Assembly (NCBI RefSeq): GCF_907164915.1
Contig: NC_061864.1
Coordinates: 4,175,389 to 4,239,388 of the forward strand
From: Impatiens glandulifera
Lineage: Eukaryota > Streptophyta > Magnoliopsida > Ericales > Balsaminaceae
Reading direction: 5' to 3'
Length of the DNA: 64,000 nucleotides
The notes under the pieces were generated by a model, which saw nothing but the letters and a program-made list of their open reading frames with translations, was not told the origin of the DNA and made no database searches. Position 1 is the first letter of the stretch. Each line of letters opens with the position of its first letter. Positions 34,321-50,720 of the stretch are shown here, in pieces. A program made the translations under genes and the position numbers.

Positions 34321-35929
34321 GTTGGATTGAGTCGATTAGTCACTATCCCGATTATTTTTTGGTAAACTATTTGGCTCGAATGAACTGAAGGACGTTCAGT
34401 AATTATGGTAGACCACTGTCTTTTATTCCACAATTCTATTATTATGATTATATCTCTTTTGGAAAACCAATGAAGGTGGTCGGTGAACTCATTGATGTTT
34501 TTGAGAATCTCCGAACTTGTTAATGTTATATTTTATGTTATGCTTGTTGAATGGTGAACATTTTTTATTTATGTTTTTATTATTTATTTTAAATGATTAA
34601 TCTCATTGTGTTCGTATTTTATTATTATTTTTAATGTTAAACTATTGGTATTTATGTCTTATTGTATAGATTTTAAACAAAAACTATTAAGTACTTAGGT
34701 TTTAATGTTGATTAGTGCAATAATAAAGTTATTTAAAATTTATTATTATCAAAATTATAATTGTTTTTAAATTTGTTAAACGTAATCAAAATCGAATAAT
34801 TTTGTTTATATTTGATATAATAAGTTTGATTAAATTAGATAAAATTCATTTTTAAGATAAAAAGTGAAGAAATAGTAATAATAAATATTTAAGTTAAGTT
34901 TTATACTAAAAAAATTATTTTGTCAAACCTTTTCACAAATGGAATATTTTTAACAAAGATAATTCTTTTTGTGACTTTTGATAAAAAAAAATAAAATAAT
35001 TTAATTTAAAGTTTAATTTCAAATCTCCATTGGAATATCTTTTCTTAATTTATATGTGGAGTAATAGAAGATGACCTGACAATTAAAAAAGAAAAAAGTG
35101 TGAAAAAAAAAAAATCATTTATTTTTTTAGTCATTCAGAATCACTTCTCAAATTCTCTCGCAATGATTTCTCAATTTATATGTCTATAGAAAGGGGTGAA
35201 TAGAAATATGAATTGAATTTATTAATAATAACTTACAAAATTAAATTAACTTCTAACTGTTTTGGGATATTTTATTAACCAAAATTAAAAAAAAAAAAAA
35301 AACATTTCACCACATTCCTAAGTTTGAGTTCAAAATTTCATAAGCTAAAAAATTCCAAACCTTAACTTTTATTTAGTTATAATGGTCATTTATATTGTTC
35401 ATTGCATAATTTAATCATACTTAATTTTTAAACTTGGATCATTTAGATTTAGAAGAAGAAAAGTTTTTTTAAGCAAAATTAAATCACTTATTTGGATTAT
35501 TGGATCAATTCACATCTTTTACATAAATATTTTAAAATGCTTTATTATTAGAGTGAGTGAGTGATGTTTATAGGTTAGTGAATTAACTCTAAAATAATTC
35601 ACATCAAACAAGCCTTTAGTTTTCAAAAAATACATTTTTTTATAATTAATATTAGTAATTTAACTTACCATTTTTTAAAATAATAATATTATTTTATTAT
35701 ATATTTTATTTAAATACGTATTAATAAGTTATTTGAAAATAACCTAGTATTGGTTAAATCCAAATAAGAGAAACCCAAACGAGGCCTTAAAGGGAAGGCG
35801 TTTACATTTTCTGAGGTTTGAATAGAGGAGGGGGCTAAGCCAAGACTCTAGAGCGTGATTAGGGTTCGGAATATCATTGAAATCATCGCCGGCGATATTG
35901 ACACTGCAATCCTTCTTCTTCTTCTCTCA
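34321..35929. other. AT-rich intergenic DNA and 5' region of the Myb/SANT gene
   Basis: No gene seen. The last ~100 bases (GC-richer, from about 35800) are probably promoter and 5' UTR of the gene starting at 35930. Confidence 0.5.
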
Positions 35930-37580
35930 ATGTCGTTCGATCGCATGCCATTCATAGGTTTTTCTATCTCTCTCTCTTCATATATCTGTGATTCTGTATG
36001 CATTCTTCTCCTTTTGTCTACTAATCAAGGTTTAGGTTTCTTTAAATATAATCGATACCTTTCTTTTGCTTTCTTATGTATCAGTCAGTGCCGCATTCTT
36101 ATCTGTGGCTTTACAAACGGAATGCCGGATTGGTTCTGTAACAAGTCTAGAATCTAGATAAAGCTTTTAGTAATATAAAAAAAAAGTTCACGGAAAAGCC
36201 CTTTGTGATTAACTAACAAAAAGTTATTAACTTTATGTATATGCGTTTTACCCGATTCTTTCATCCAAAAAAGGAAGAAGACGTCCAAATGAGATGTCAT
36301 AATCCCCGGCCCTCCTTGGATCATGATCACAGGGACTGGTTCTATCTTTTGCATTCTTCTTGCTTGAGAGTTGAATGTATGTCTTCCATAGGTTTAAGTA
36401 TTTTAAGTAAGACCATTTAGTGTTTTGAATCCGGTCTAAGGGATTAGTTTACTTGCTAGGATTGACTGATATCATAACATCTATACTTTTGTTTGATTTG
36501 TTTGAATGAATCTGTTCTTTTATTGCATTTATTGTGACATTTATATTTGTTACTGGTTGTTGAACAGTAGGCAACATGAATTTGCAAATGGAAAGTGAAT
36601 CAAATGAGAAGCAAATTAAGCAAGAGAGATCAAGAACTAGATGGACAACATCTCAAGATAAGATATTTGCGGAATTGGTTGTCGGGCAGATTCAACTGGA
36701 TAACAGACCAGACAGGGTTTTCGACAGGAAAACTTGGAGTATCATAAGAGACGAATTCAACAGGCGGACAGGTGTTAACTTCAACAACAACCAATTAAGG
36801 AAGCATCTTGACGTCCTTCGTGCACGCTACTACAGTATTAAATCTACCTTAAATCAGAACAACTTTGTTATGGAGGATCCAACCTCCATTAGTTTTGACC
36901 TGTGGGAAGACATTGGGGTATTTATATTTTCTTCTCTGAAATCTGCATTTTTCTAAAATTTTTGTTCCTTGTTTAGTATTTTGATTTGAGAAGAACTTCT
37001 GATGAGTTTGTAGTTCCAGGCACAACCGAAGCAAGAGCTGATCAAGATCAAGGACTGCCCTATTTACGATCAACTGTGCTTAATATTTGCTGATTCAGGT
37101 GTCGATGGGAAGTACGCTCAATCGAGTCACTACGAACCGCTTGCTATGTTAGAGAACGGTACTGAAGATCCCAAGAATAATAAGCCGGGAAGTGTTAACT
37201 CTGTTCAAAATACTATCGACACTATACTGGCAAGGAAAAGGAAATGGTCATCTGAGAACAGTTCCACTTTGGAGCAAACAAAGAAGGACCAAGAAACTAA
37301 CGATGTCATGGCCAAGACTTTGAAGGATATGATAGCTGCTTCAAAGTCGAATTTTGTTGCATCGTTCAAACAAGACAGATATACCATAACTGAATGTATA
37401 AGATCATTGGATGGTATGGAGGAGAGGGTTGAGGGTCATTTATACTATGCAGCTTTGGACCTGTTTGATGAGCCTAGTCTAAGGGAGATGTTCCTTTCTC
37501 TGAAAAGCGATCAGATGCGGTTGGCATGGCTTCAGGGTAAATGCTATCATACTACTACTACAGCTAGGCTATGGAAATGA
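35930..37580 (+). CDS. Myb/SANT-like DNA-binding domain protein
   Basis: Proposed exons are 35930-35957, 36568-36917 and 37020-37580, giving 312 aa. The tiny first exon (MSFDRMPFI) joins in frame through ATAG|GTTTTT and AACAG|TAGG. Without it, translation would start at ATG 36576 (300 aa), so the start is uncertain. Residues ~30-125 form a Myb/SANT-like domain (Myb_DNA-bind_3 type): RTRWTTSQDKIFAELV, KTWSIIRDEFNRRTG, LRKHLDVLRARYYSIK, SFDLWEDIG. These domains occur in plant proteins such as L10-interacting MYB-domain protein and in domesticated transposase partners. After it come a short Cys/Asp segment (DCPIYDQLCLIF), a linker with a basic ARKRKW, and a helical C-terminus ending about MRLAWLQGK. 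Probably a nuclear DNA-binding protein; target unknown. Confidence 0.8.
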
Positions 37581-37955
37581 TTGATTAATTGTTGATGATA
37601 GTCTTAGGTTTTCTAGTTGTAGAATCCTAGGTTGTCAAAAGAATGTATATAATTCTCTCTTTCTGACACATGGGTAAGTAAGATCCTCCTCCTCCTCCTC
37701 CTTATATGTTTTGTTTGTTGTAAACTGCATTTTTCCTTGTTCTTCCAGAATATAATTAATGGATGTTGGTAAAATCTGTTATTTGGTACTACAGAATTGG
37801 CTCAATAATTTGTATATGTATAGACAATTTTACAACACATATTTGGGGAGTGGGGGATTAGAGAAATGAGAAAAAATAAACAGAAGAGAAGAAATGGCTG
37901 ATAATTGTTAACCCTCAACACAGCAGTAAAGGTGGATCTCCTTGCTCAATTGAAA
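37581..37955. other. 3' UTRs of convergent genes
   Basis: Short gap between the 3' ends of the Myb/SANT gene (+) and the DnaJ-type gene (-). A TCC microsatellite lies at 37684-37703. Confidence 0.5.
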
Positions 37956-38756
37956 TTAGTCGTCGTCCTTGAATTCTCTGGCCAAATAAAACATGCTTAC
38001 TGGTTTAGTTTCTTATAAAAATTTATAGCATAGAATATAAATAATCTGTGTGTGGGCACATACCTGCGATCTAGGTAGCGAGGTTGAATGCCGGTGCCCT
38101 GACAGGTGGTGCAGGTGAGAGAGCCACCAGCATCACAGTTGATGCATTTAGACACTTCTTTCTCACCTCCTCCAAGCTCTATTACTATACTGCCAGTTCC
38201 TGTGCAAAACCTGCATTTCTCTGGAGAGAAAACCAAGTAGTAGTAGTAGTAGTAAGTAAACAAAAGATTGGATTTTGATATCAATCAGGATGATTGGGAA
38301 AGATATGCTCACGAGCTCCAGAGCCATTGCAAGGGAAGCAGGGTTGAGTATTTTCTCTTTTGGACTGTGAAAAATAAAAACCCATGAGAGTTTTAGAACC
38401 ATCATCACGTATTGGAATGAAGGAGAAGGGGTGGGGGTGGGGGATTTACCGCATTGTCAATTTGAGATTCATAGAAAATAGGAATTCCTATCCCAACTGC
38501 AACACTCACAACCCCAACAGAAATCGCCACTACCTGTTGTTGGGAAACAAAACAATATTTTATATATACTGACAATCAATCATTCATCTCAAGGACACTA
38601 ACCAACCGTGTTTTGGTCGATTTCAGATCTGACGCAAAGATGGGAGCGCTGATTAACTGACGATTTCCTTGTAGAAGAAAGCCTCAGCGGGCTGCTGCTG
38701 GAGACGAAGGGAGAAGAAGAAGAAGAACTAAGGTGAGGAAGAGATATTATTAACAT
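37956..38756 (-). CDS. DnaJ-type Cys-rich (BSD2-like) plastid protein
   Basis: Five exons, 38756-38607, 38533-38450, 38364-38313, 38220-38064 and 37977-37956, join to 154 aa. The N-terminus is Ser-rich with few acidic residues (HLSSSSSSPFVSSSSPLR), a likely chloroplast transit peptide. One hydrophobic segment follows (VVAISVGVVSVAVGIGIPIF, ~51-70). Then come four CxxC motifs of the DnaJ zinc-finger type: PCFPCNGSGA, CRFCTGTG, CINCDAGG and CTTCQGTG, without a J domain. It ends PRYLDRREFKDDD. This layout matches small plant DnaJ/Hsp40 Cys-rich proteins related to BSD2 and ORANGE-like factors, which aid protein folding or assembly in plastids. The acceptor at 38221 is chosen over one 10 nt downstream because only it keeps the frame (GSGAQKCRFC). 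Confidence 0.88.
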
Positions 38757-39948
38757 ATCTTTTTCTTTCTTTCTTTCTTCCTTTTCCAGCCAGCTAGCTC
38801 TATCTTCTTAAAGCAAAATCTTAATTTCTTCTTACTTACTTACTTAGATTGTTTAGAGAAAGAAACAGGGATCAAAGGAAAGGAAGAAGATGACCACTCA
38901 CCACTAGAGCAACGGGATCATGTGGGCTCTCTGTTTCTATCTTATTAACTCCAGCAAAGATTTTGCCACGCTGGCTTCAAATGTGCCCACAACTTAATCT
39001 CTTTTATTTTATTTTATTTTATTTTTAATTTTTAGGGAGCTAGTTCTACTTCTACCCAATTCAATTATGATAACTGTTTGTCATATAATCCATAGATTTT
39101 CATAGATTCCTTTGAAATATGTGAACAGACAACAGAGCTTGTTTCATATTGGGTTATTTGATTTTTCTTTGTTTTATAATAATAGTAGTAGATTATTTGA
39201 GTTTTTAATAAATAGAGTTACTCTAATATTTATTTATATTTAAAATTTAAAATAAAGTATGAGTATTTTAATATTTTACTTGATTAATTGAACAATTTAA
39301 TGGTCTAAAAAAAATAAGACTGTAATCTGCTAGTTTTTGTTAAATAATAAATAAAACCCAATATCAAACAAGCTCTTAAGAGGTAGAATCTAAGTATTAT
39401 TATTATTATTTATTTATTTTGCTGAAAGCCATAATGTTAAGTAGTACTATATTTAATAATTAGAGCTCGTTTGTGGGTTTTTAAGTTTTATATTTTTATT
39501 ATTTTATTCAGTTTTTTTAGAAATTGGTTTTGTATCACATAATATTATATTATAATTATAATATTTGTTAAAACAAATTCTCATAAAGACAAGATCAAAC
39601 AAGCTCACAAACCCATGATCAAGTGACGTAAGGTACACTTATCAGCTGAAATTACTACGTAATTTAGCCGTTATGCTTTGTTGTTCATAATTATAACGGG
39701 AATTTATTAATATAACGGACTTGTTTCAAAAACAAATTAGATATTATTGTATAGTTTTTAAAACATTATAATGCTTGAAAATGTTGTTGTATAACTTGAT
39801 TTTAGTCATTACACATATAATTGTAATTAAATTATTAATCAATAAAGTTCTGATTTGAATTAAAAAAAGTGTAGAAGATTGAAGTTGAATCTCACAGCTC
39901 AAAGCGATAAATGATGGAGCTTTCAAAACAACAACGTGTCAAGTCTGA

Positions 39949-39985
<37 letters not shown>

Positions 39986-40551
39986 TACATTCTCCGTAGA
40001 CTTACCAACGGTTCGCCGACACTCTGCGGCGGCGGCGCTACTCCTCGGCATTGGTATCTTCCAGAAGCGTCTTCTTCAACCACCGCATCACTGTAATAAC
40101 TTACTACTGTCTTCTCTTCTTTCTCTCCCATCTCACCCTTGTGCATTGATTTGTTCTCTTGGCTGCGACTACTTTAAATTCTGGTGCTTTTAGTTCATTT
40201 TCACTTAAATCTGCATAATACAGTTCTAGGTTTAGCTGACATTTTGTACAGTTTTATATTTGATTGTTCATCTATCATGGGCAATTGGGCATTTAACATT
40301 TTGTTTCTGATCTGAGTTCACTGTCTGTCTTGAACTTTTTTAAGGAACCCATTATCTTGATTGGAAAATCCTCTACTTATTGCAGGTCCGATCTTTAACT
40401 GTCTTTTTAATTTCTCATTGTTCACTATTGTGTTTAACAAGCAGATAGATACTTCGTTTGAGGGGCTCCATTACCAGAATAGTCCACTTATGCTAAAACA
40501 TTCAATTTACTGGCTTATTTGTTTCTGTTTTCATTGATTTAGGCATATAAA
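38757..40551. other. Intergenic DNA and HVA22-like leader
   Basis: 38757-39900 is AT-rich with no gene. About 39910-40090 looks like the HVA22-like 5' UTR, with a CT microsatellite (39953-39980). A leader intron from about 40093 (ACT|GTAATA) to an acceptor TGATTTAG near 40542 is plausible, ten bases before the start codon. Confidence 0.45.
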
Positions 40552-41980
40552 ATGATTGGATCATTTCTCACCAGAGGGCTCGGGTAAGCAGTCGATAAAC
40601 TTGTGATTACATTTCTTATAATGTTATTAGTCTTTAAAACTGCTCTGGGTTCTTTCTTGTATCTCCAGGATGGTGTTTGGTTATGCATACCCAGCTTATG
40701 AATGTTTCAAGTGTGTAGAGAAGAACAAACCAGACATTATGGAGCTTCGCTTTTGGTGCCAGTATTGGTATCAAATTTGAGCACTACTTAATCTGGTTTG
40801 AGTCTCATCTTGCCAAGTGCATCATCACTAAGGACATCATAATTTTGCGATTGTCAGGATTTTGGTAGCTGTTTTGACAGTTTCTGAGAGAATTGGCGAT
40901 ACTTTCATTTCATGGTTAGTCGTGCTATCTATCTATAAATGGTTTTGTTCCAATTTGTTTTTTCTTAATAATCGAGTTTTTACCATTTTGAAGGGTTCCA
41001 ATGTATAGTGAAGCTAAATTGGCATTTTTCATATATTTGTGGTACCCCAAAACTAAGGTGTGTGTGTGTGTTCACTCCTCTGTGCAATAGTGATGACTAT
41101 GGCATATATAAATTTTCGTGTTGTTTGGTTATAACAGGGTACAACATACGTCTATGACTCATTCTTTAAGCCATATGTAGCAAAGCATGAAACAGAAATT
41201 GATCGCAATTTATTAGAACTGAGGACTAGGGCTGGAGATGTTGCAGTTGTGTATTGGCAGAAAGCTGCTAACTATGGTCAAACCAGAGTGTTTGAGATTC
41301 TTCACTACTTTTCTGCACAATCATCTACACCAAGACAACAAACCACACAGGTATAGATATATAATCTCATTTAGCTGACATAATACGCATTAATGGTTTT
41401 GTTGAATGCTAAACCAAATGAAAACATCCGAATTTTAAGTACTTAAAGGTTCAGTTCAAGTTATCTTTTGTAGGTTCTTAATATATTATCGAGTCAAGTC
41501 ATTAAAATTAGCATTGAACACTAAATTTTCAATTGTGTGTTAGCTTATACTGAACTGGCTCTTATGAACCAGCAGCAGACTACTTCTACTGGACAGAAAC
41601 CAGGACCTAAGGTTCGCCAACAAGAACCCAAGGACAACCCGCCTTCTCCAACTTCCAGTAGAACATCTTCTTCTAGTAGTCATCATAAAGAAGAAGACGT
41701 ATCGGTAGATAAGTTGATCCCTTCTCAAGTCGCTAGAACCAGTTCTCTCCCAGGAAGTTTAAATGTTCTAAAGAAAACACTAGTGGATAATTCGAAGCCT
41801 CCAAGAAAAGGTGAAGAATCTGAGGCAATGCAGATTGAACTAGTGGCCTCGTCGTCTTCTTCCTCTTCCACTTCTACTTCAGCAAACGAAAAAATGGACA
41901 AACCAATTGGGCAAGAGATGGTAGATAATAGTATCCGAGGCATGCGATCAAGATTGAGGAAAACACGCAGTAGCACATAA
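40552..41980 (+). CDS. HVA22-like (TB2/DP1 family) membrane-shaping protein
   Basis: Six exons, 40552-40583, 40669-40767, 40858-40914, 40994-41057, 41138-41350 and 41573-41980, give about 290 aa. The N-terminal 140 residues are the TB2/DP1/HVA22 domain: GMVFGYAYPAYECFKCVE, a hydrophobic hairpin around LRFWCQYWILVAVLTVSE, then EAKLAFFIYLWYPKTKGTTYVYDSFFKPY. The C-terminus is a Ser/Pro/Gln-rich disordered tail ending RGMRSRLRKTRSST. The length fits the long plant HVA22-like i/j/k forms. Family members shape ER tubules; barley HVA22 is induced by abscisic acid and stress. The last acceptor is uncertain because the site reads AACCAGCAGCAG; any choice keeps the frame and changes only the number of Gln. 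An acceptor at TGTGTTAG (about 41533) would break the frame. Confidence 0.9.
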
Positions 41981-42223
41981 TAATTGTATCCACTTTTTCT
42001 TTATGCTATAATAAAATTAGACCCATCTACTCAATTTGCATTATTTTGTTGTACTTGAAATTTGAAACACTTGTATTACTTTTATTGTAGTATTTATAGA
42101 TGATGACAACAATTGCAGAGCGCCAACCCTACCCTACCTTGAAGTGGTGGGTGGACCAGTCAGATAATAAAGGAAATTAAAACAGAGCCAGCCACACAAA
42201 AGAGATAGAATTCTAATATGGTT
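41981..42223. other. 3' ends of convergent genes
   Basis: Likely 3' UTRs of the HVA22-like gene (+) and the ADH-like gene (-). Confidence 0.4.
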
Positions 42224-44025
<1,802 letters not shown>

Positions 44026-47000
44026 TGTTGATTCGATTGTTCCGAGCGAGCGAACAAAGTAGTAAGCTTTTTAAGGACGTTCGCTGCTCAAGTCATGTGA
44101 CACACATCACCTCCTCCTGTTAAGCCATAATTATAGGATTATTATTATTATTAAGTTAACTTTCAGTTCAGACAACTTTCCATCGCTGAATCGCATGTCT
44201 CTAATCTCCTTTCGTCACGTCAAGTTTTTCTTTCTTTGTCTCCTTTTCTTACTCTTTTATCTTTTTTAACAAAAGTAATATTGACTTATTCAATCTTTTC
44301 TTTATCGATTCAAATTGGATGGTAAGTTTTTTCATTTTAAAAAAAAATGTATTTGGTATAAAATATTTAAAAATTCACTTTTTACCTTAAAAAAATTCAC
44401 TTTTTACCTTAAAAAAATTCACTTTTTACCTTAAAAAAATTCACTTTTTACATAAAAAAAAAAAAAGTTTTATATCATTCAATTAAAGCTTTTATATTAA
44501 ATAAAAATAAAATTACTTTTCACTTTTTATTTTTACAATAATCAAAATTTATAATTATGAGAAAATTATATTTTTTTTAAAATATATTAGGTAGGACTTG
44601 TTATATGGTTATTTAAATAAGGAATAATTAAATCTTTTTCACCAACTTTATATCAACTCTCCGATCATAATACTTTTTATAAAAGATTTTGGTTGGTATA
44701 CTATTAATTAAAAGATTTTTTTTTTATCAATTTTAAAATTTAATGTTTTCAACTTTTTTGTTTTTTTAATTTATTTTTATTGAACTTTTTGTTTAATAAT
44801 ATTTTTTAAAAATAATATAATTACTTTTTTATTAAAAACTTTTTTTACTTAATAATCATAATATAAAATTTTATGTAAATAATGTACAATTATAATAATA
44901 TTATAAATTAAAATAATTATTATTTATCAATTATCTCAAATAAATTAAAATAGAATAGAATAATTTTTATTTGTATATTATTTAATTATATATATTTTAT
45001 CATATTTATGAATTTATTTTATATATATATATATAAATAATTAATAATTTTAAAATATTAATATATTAATATAAAATTAGATATAAATAATGTGTTAAAT
45101 ATATTAGTTATTCTAATTAAGTTTTTAACAAAATTTATAATTATATTAAATTTTTTAAAAATATAATTGAGAAGAAGACCATTACATTTAATAATTAATA
45201 TTATAACCTATTTTAAAATAATTAAGTAAAATAAACTAATATAAATATAATTTAAATATTTTTTTATTAAAAAATAAAAAAATAAAGTTGGTATTCATTA
45301 ATTATAATATTAATTAATATATTTTTATTGTGTATGTATTGGTTAAAAGCTATTTGACTGTTATTTTATATTCTACTAATTAAATAATGAAGTCGACATA
45401 ACAGTTGACTGTTGAGATTGATTTAAATGTTCAACTTAGAGCGAGCTAAAATAGTGTTAGATTTTAGGTTCCAAAATGTCTTATATATTTTTAAGTTGAC
45501 ATAAGCAGAGCAATATCAAAATTTAAGTACAAAAATAACAAACTTGCATACAAAGTACTATAAACTGCTGTGATTTATAAGTGTTGATATATAATTTACT
45601 CATTCCTATTTATCAAGGATAAAAAAAAAATAGAAATACTATTATTGAGACCTAACTTATGCAATGGGTCCACCGATGAATTAATAATAAAAACAAAACA
45701 GAGCAACCTGGAAAGGGCTATCTGCTTTTTTCCATAAGCTTCTTTCTTTTTTTACTTTCTTTAAAACATGGTGTGGTCGGCAAAACATTTACAAAATCCA
45801 TCATAACTCATGCAAAGACAATATCCCAAAATCTTGTTATGTAAGGGTTTTGCGGTCTGTTTAATATTGTTCATAGTGGCATGCATGCATGGAGATGAGG
45901 ACAGGTCAATATTTTGGTTGTAATACAAAGTTAGCATGTTATAATTATGTTACTCATTCTACAAATGTCCAAAGATCCTAACCAGGAATGATTTAGACAA
46001 AGCGTCAACCAATAAAACTATAAACGGATAGCATTAAAAATAAAGTTTGTCTTTCCAAATTAGTAGATTTAACTTATAAATGTAATTTATATATATTGTA
46101 CATGTGACCATAAAGGCTAAAGTAGATTGAGACCACATTTGATTCAGCGTTTAAACATTACTTATCGTGTTTGCGTAATAATGTGTTAGAGTATTAACGC
46201 AAAAATTATAATCAACACATTTTTTGTTTAAACGTAATTTTCTCTCATTCAGCGTTTAATTGTATAATCTCAGTATTTAATATTTTTTTATTCATTTTCT
46301 CGTCTATTCCATATTTTCTAATATATTTTATTTATTCTCTCTCATTTATTCAATCTATTTTTTATATTTTTTTAATAATTCTATCTCATTTTTTTCATTT
46401 CTTTCTAATTTTTTTTATATATTTATATAAAATTATTATAATAATAATAATAAAACATAAATATATATATATATATCTTCACCTTCTTCATTAAAATATT
46501 TTTAAAAAAATTAATTTATATTAAAAATTGAAGAAAAAAATTAAGTAAAACGACAAAATGACATGAAATGAAAAAGTTAAAAAAAATTAAAAAGGAGAAA
46601 AAACGGTATTTAATAAGTTGTTGATTTCGTAAGTTTTCGAGAAAAACTATTAACTCCTCGAAAGACTCTATTGGCATTCATATCAAACCTAACAAATGTC
46701 ATTTATAAATTTTAAATAATAACATGCTAATACTCAAGAGTAATGGGAGATAGCATAAATTTGATGTTATGAATGGTGTTGGGAATGATGTGTCAACACG
46801 TGATTGAACTTAAATTTAATAAGAGAAAGCAATTTAATTTTTTAAGTTCTATCACGTGTTACCACATCATTTCCGACAACATTAATGACACTAAATTTTC
46901 GTTCTTTATCATTACTCAATATTATATATATATATTATATTATATTATATTATATTATATTCAAACTATATATTTAAAATTATATATTAATAATTATTTT

Positions 47001-47899
47001 ATAAAAATTAATATATTAATATTTATTTTAAAATATATTATTTTTTAATTTAAATAATTTATTAATATTTAAAATAAAATTAATAATATATATATATTTT
47101 ACATTATATATAATTTTAATTATTAAATAATATTATAAATATAAAAAATAAATAAGTTAGACGTATAAAAGTTGAATCAAACTTATAATCCAAGAGTTAA
47201 TAATTAAATAAGCTTAATCATATAATAATAAACGTACCATTAACAAGTAATCCTAATGTGAATGGATTACCAAGGATTTTTATTCTTCTTAGCCTATATT
47301 GTTACTTCAATGAATTAGGTTGAGAATAATCTGAAACAAAATAAGATCGATCATGAGATATCTTTCTGTAATTTGTTGAAATCTTTCTTTGGTTGCGTGA
47401 AGATTAAGATTCTGAAATCTATCATTTTTTCTTAACATGTGTTATTTTGGATTATGCGAATCATGTTAATTGTTGTCTCCTTAATTTGATTGATCACATC
47501 TTAATTTCCAGCCTCCTCTAGCCACTATTACTATTGTTATTGTTTGTTCGATGAATATATAGTTTTGGCGAGCGAGTTGAATGAATTACCGATGTCAAAT
47601 TAAACTCATGAACTCTGAATTAACTCCTTCAAAATTTAAAGTATAAAAGTCTATTTTTATTATATTCATTCATGCATGCACATTTAATAAAAATAAGAAG
47701 AAAAAAGAAGTTTTAAGCCATCTTTAAAATTGGAACATAAATTTGAGTATTTGTTTTTTCAATTTAGAAAGTTATATAGGTTGATCACCTCTAATCTAAG
47801 TCATGAACTTCACGTACTTAGCTTAAGGTACTGTTACAAGTGTGAATCAAACATTCAAACAATTATGAGCAATGCGCGCATGATCTGTTTTAATTTGTT
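44026..47899. other. Long AT-rich intergenic DNA
   Basis: A 22-bp unit (AAAAATTCACTTTTTACCTT) repeats four times at about 44369-44455. A TATAT run is at 46922-46960. Otherwise very AT-rich with no gene, RNA or mobile element I could define. Confidence 0.6.
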
Positions 47900-48123
47900 A
47901 AATCAATCAAGGGTTGTGGAGGAGGATCAAGTAAGCCAAGGAGATTACGTGATCCCAACTTTCTTTCATGGAAGATTGTGGTACGTACGTGAATGTATAT
48001 AAAGATTGCAAGTCCAAAAAGAGCAACCTTTGCCCAATTGGATGCATATGATGCCAAGAAAGTTGGGATCACGTAGTCCCACCAAACAGAGCGCATGTCT
48101 CCTCAGCTGCGGTGTCTCCACAG
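47900..48123 (+). pseudogene. Rearranged ADH-like exon-4 fragment
   Basis: On the + strand, opposite to the two intact genes, the end of intron 3 (GTTAAATCAATCAAG) and the start of exon 4 (VSQGDYVIPTF) are recognisable. A piece matching the DCKSKKSNLC region follows (48004-48033), then an inverted copy of the VIPTFL region (48055-48078), then the end of exon 4 (48078-48122, coding PNRA...SCGVST with a changed frame). The similarity is closest to copy 2, including the intron bases. It cannot code an enzyme. Confidence 0.8.
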
Positions 48124-48868
48124 ATACTCTAAACTAATTCAGAAGTTCATCTTTTGGATTGTCTTGTTTATAGATTTGATTATTAGCACGAGGGTTTTCA
48201 GGTGTTGGGAGCTGTTTTATTGCGTTATTTGAATGAAATGTAAGGAGTTGGAGGTGTCCCGTTTTTATTTTCATCATTCAGAGTTGAGTTTGTGTGGTAT
48301 TTTGTTCGATGGCATCTTATTTAGTCATATCATACTTTTTATCCCGTCGTTTGCTGTTTATATATATCTGATTTTGTTTGTAATGTTTTTTCAAATCCGT
48401 CCCCGTTTGTAGAGGTAAAAAAGACGAAATTATTGAATTTTGAGTTGTTTTCATGTTTTCTATAATTAATTATTTGATTTATATTTAATATAAAAGTCCC
48501 TCTTAAATATTAATACATTTTAAATCTTTATAAAATAAAAAACCAAACATTAAAATATCTAAGTATAATTTTTATTGTGATTACAAAAATAAATAAATAT
48601 ATCAAACAACATTTATTATGTACTCTCACATTTGCATTTGTACCCATGTCTGATAAGATGTTATTTGAAATTTTAAACAAATTATTATTCCATCATCGAT
48701 CACTTATTTTTATAAATCACTTTATAAACTAAAACACCAAATAAAACAAGCCAAAATGAAAAAGTGTTTTCCAACATTTATGATATTACTCATAATAGGG
48801 ATAAAATAGAGGGTCACACAACAACAACAACAAAAAATAGATAGATAGAATTATTAGATAGTTTGATT
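48124..48868. other. AT-rich intergenic DNA
   Basis: No supported feature. The last part is probably 3' UTR of ADH-like copy 2. Confidence 0.4.

Positions 48869-50720
<1,852 letters not shown>

Noticed and set aside
37997..38284. A 95-codon frame covering the DnaJ-type zinc region read as a whole gene
   Set aside because: It is a single exon with intron sequence at both ends. The five-exon model restores a transit peptide and the first CxxC pair.
47730..48002. A 90-codon plus-strand frame running into VSQGDYVIPTF
   Set aside because: The first part is intron-like sequence of the ADH pseudogene, so it is not a separate gene.
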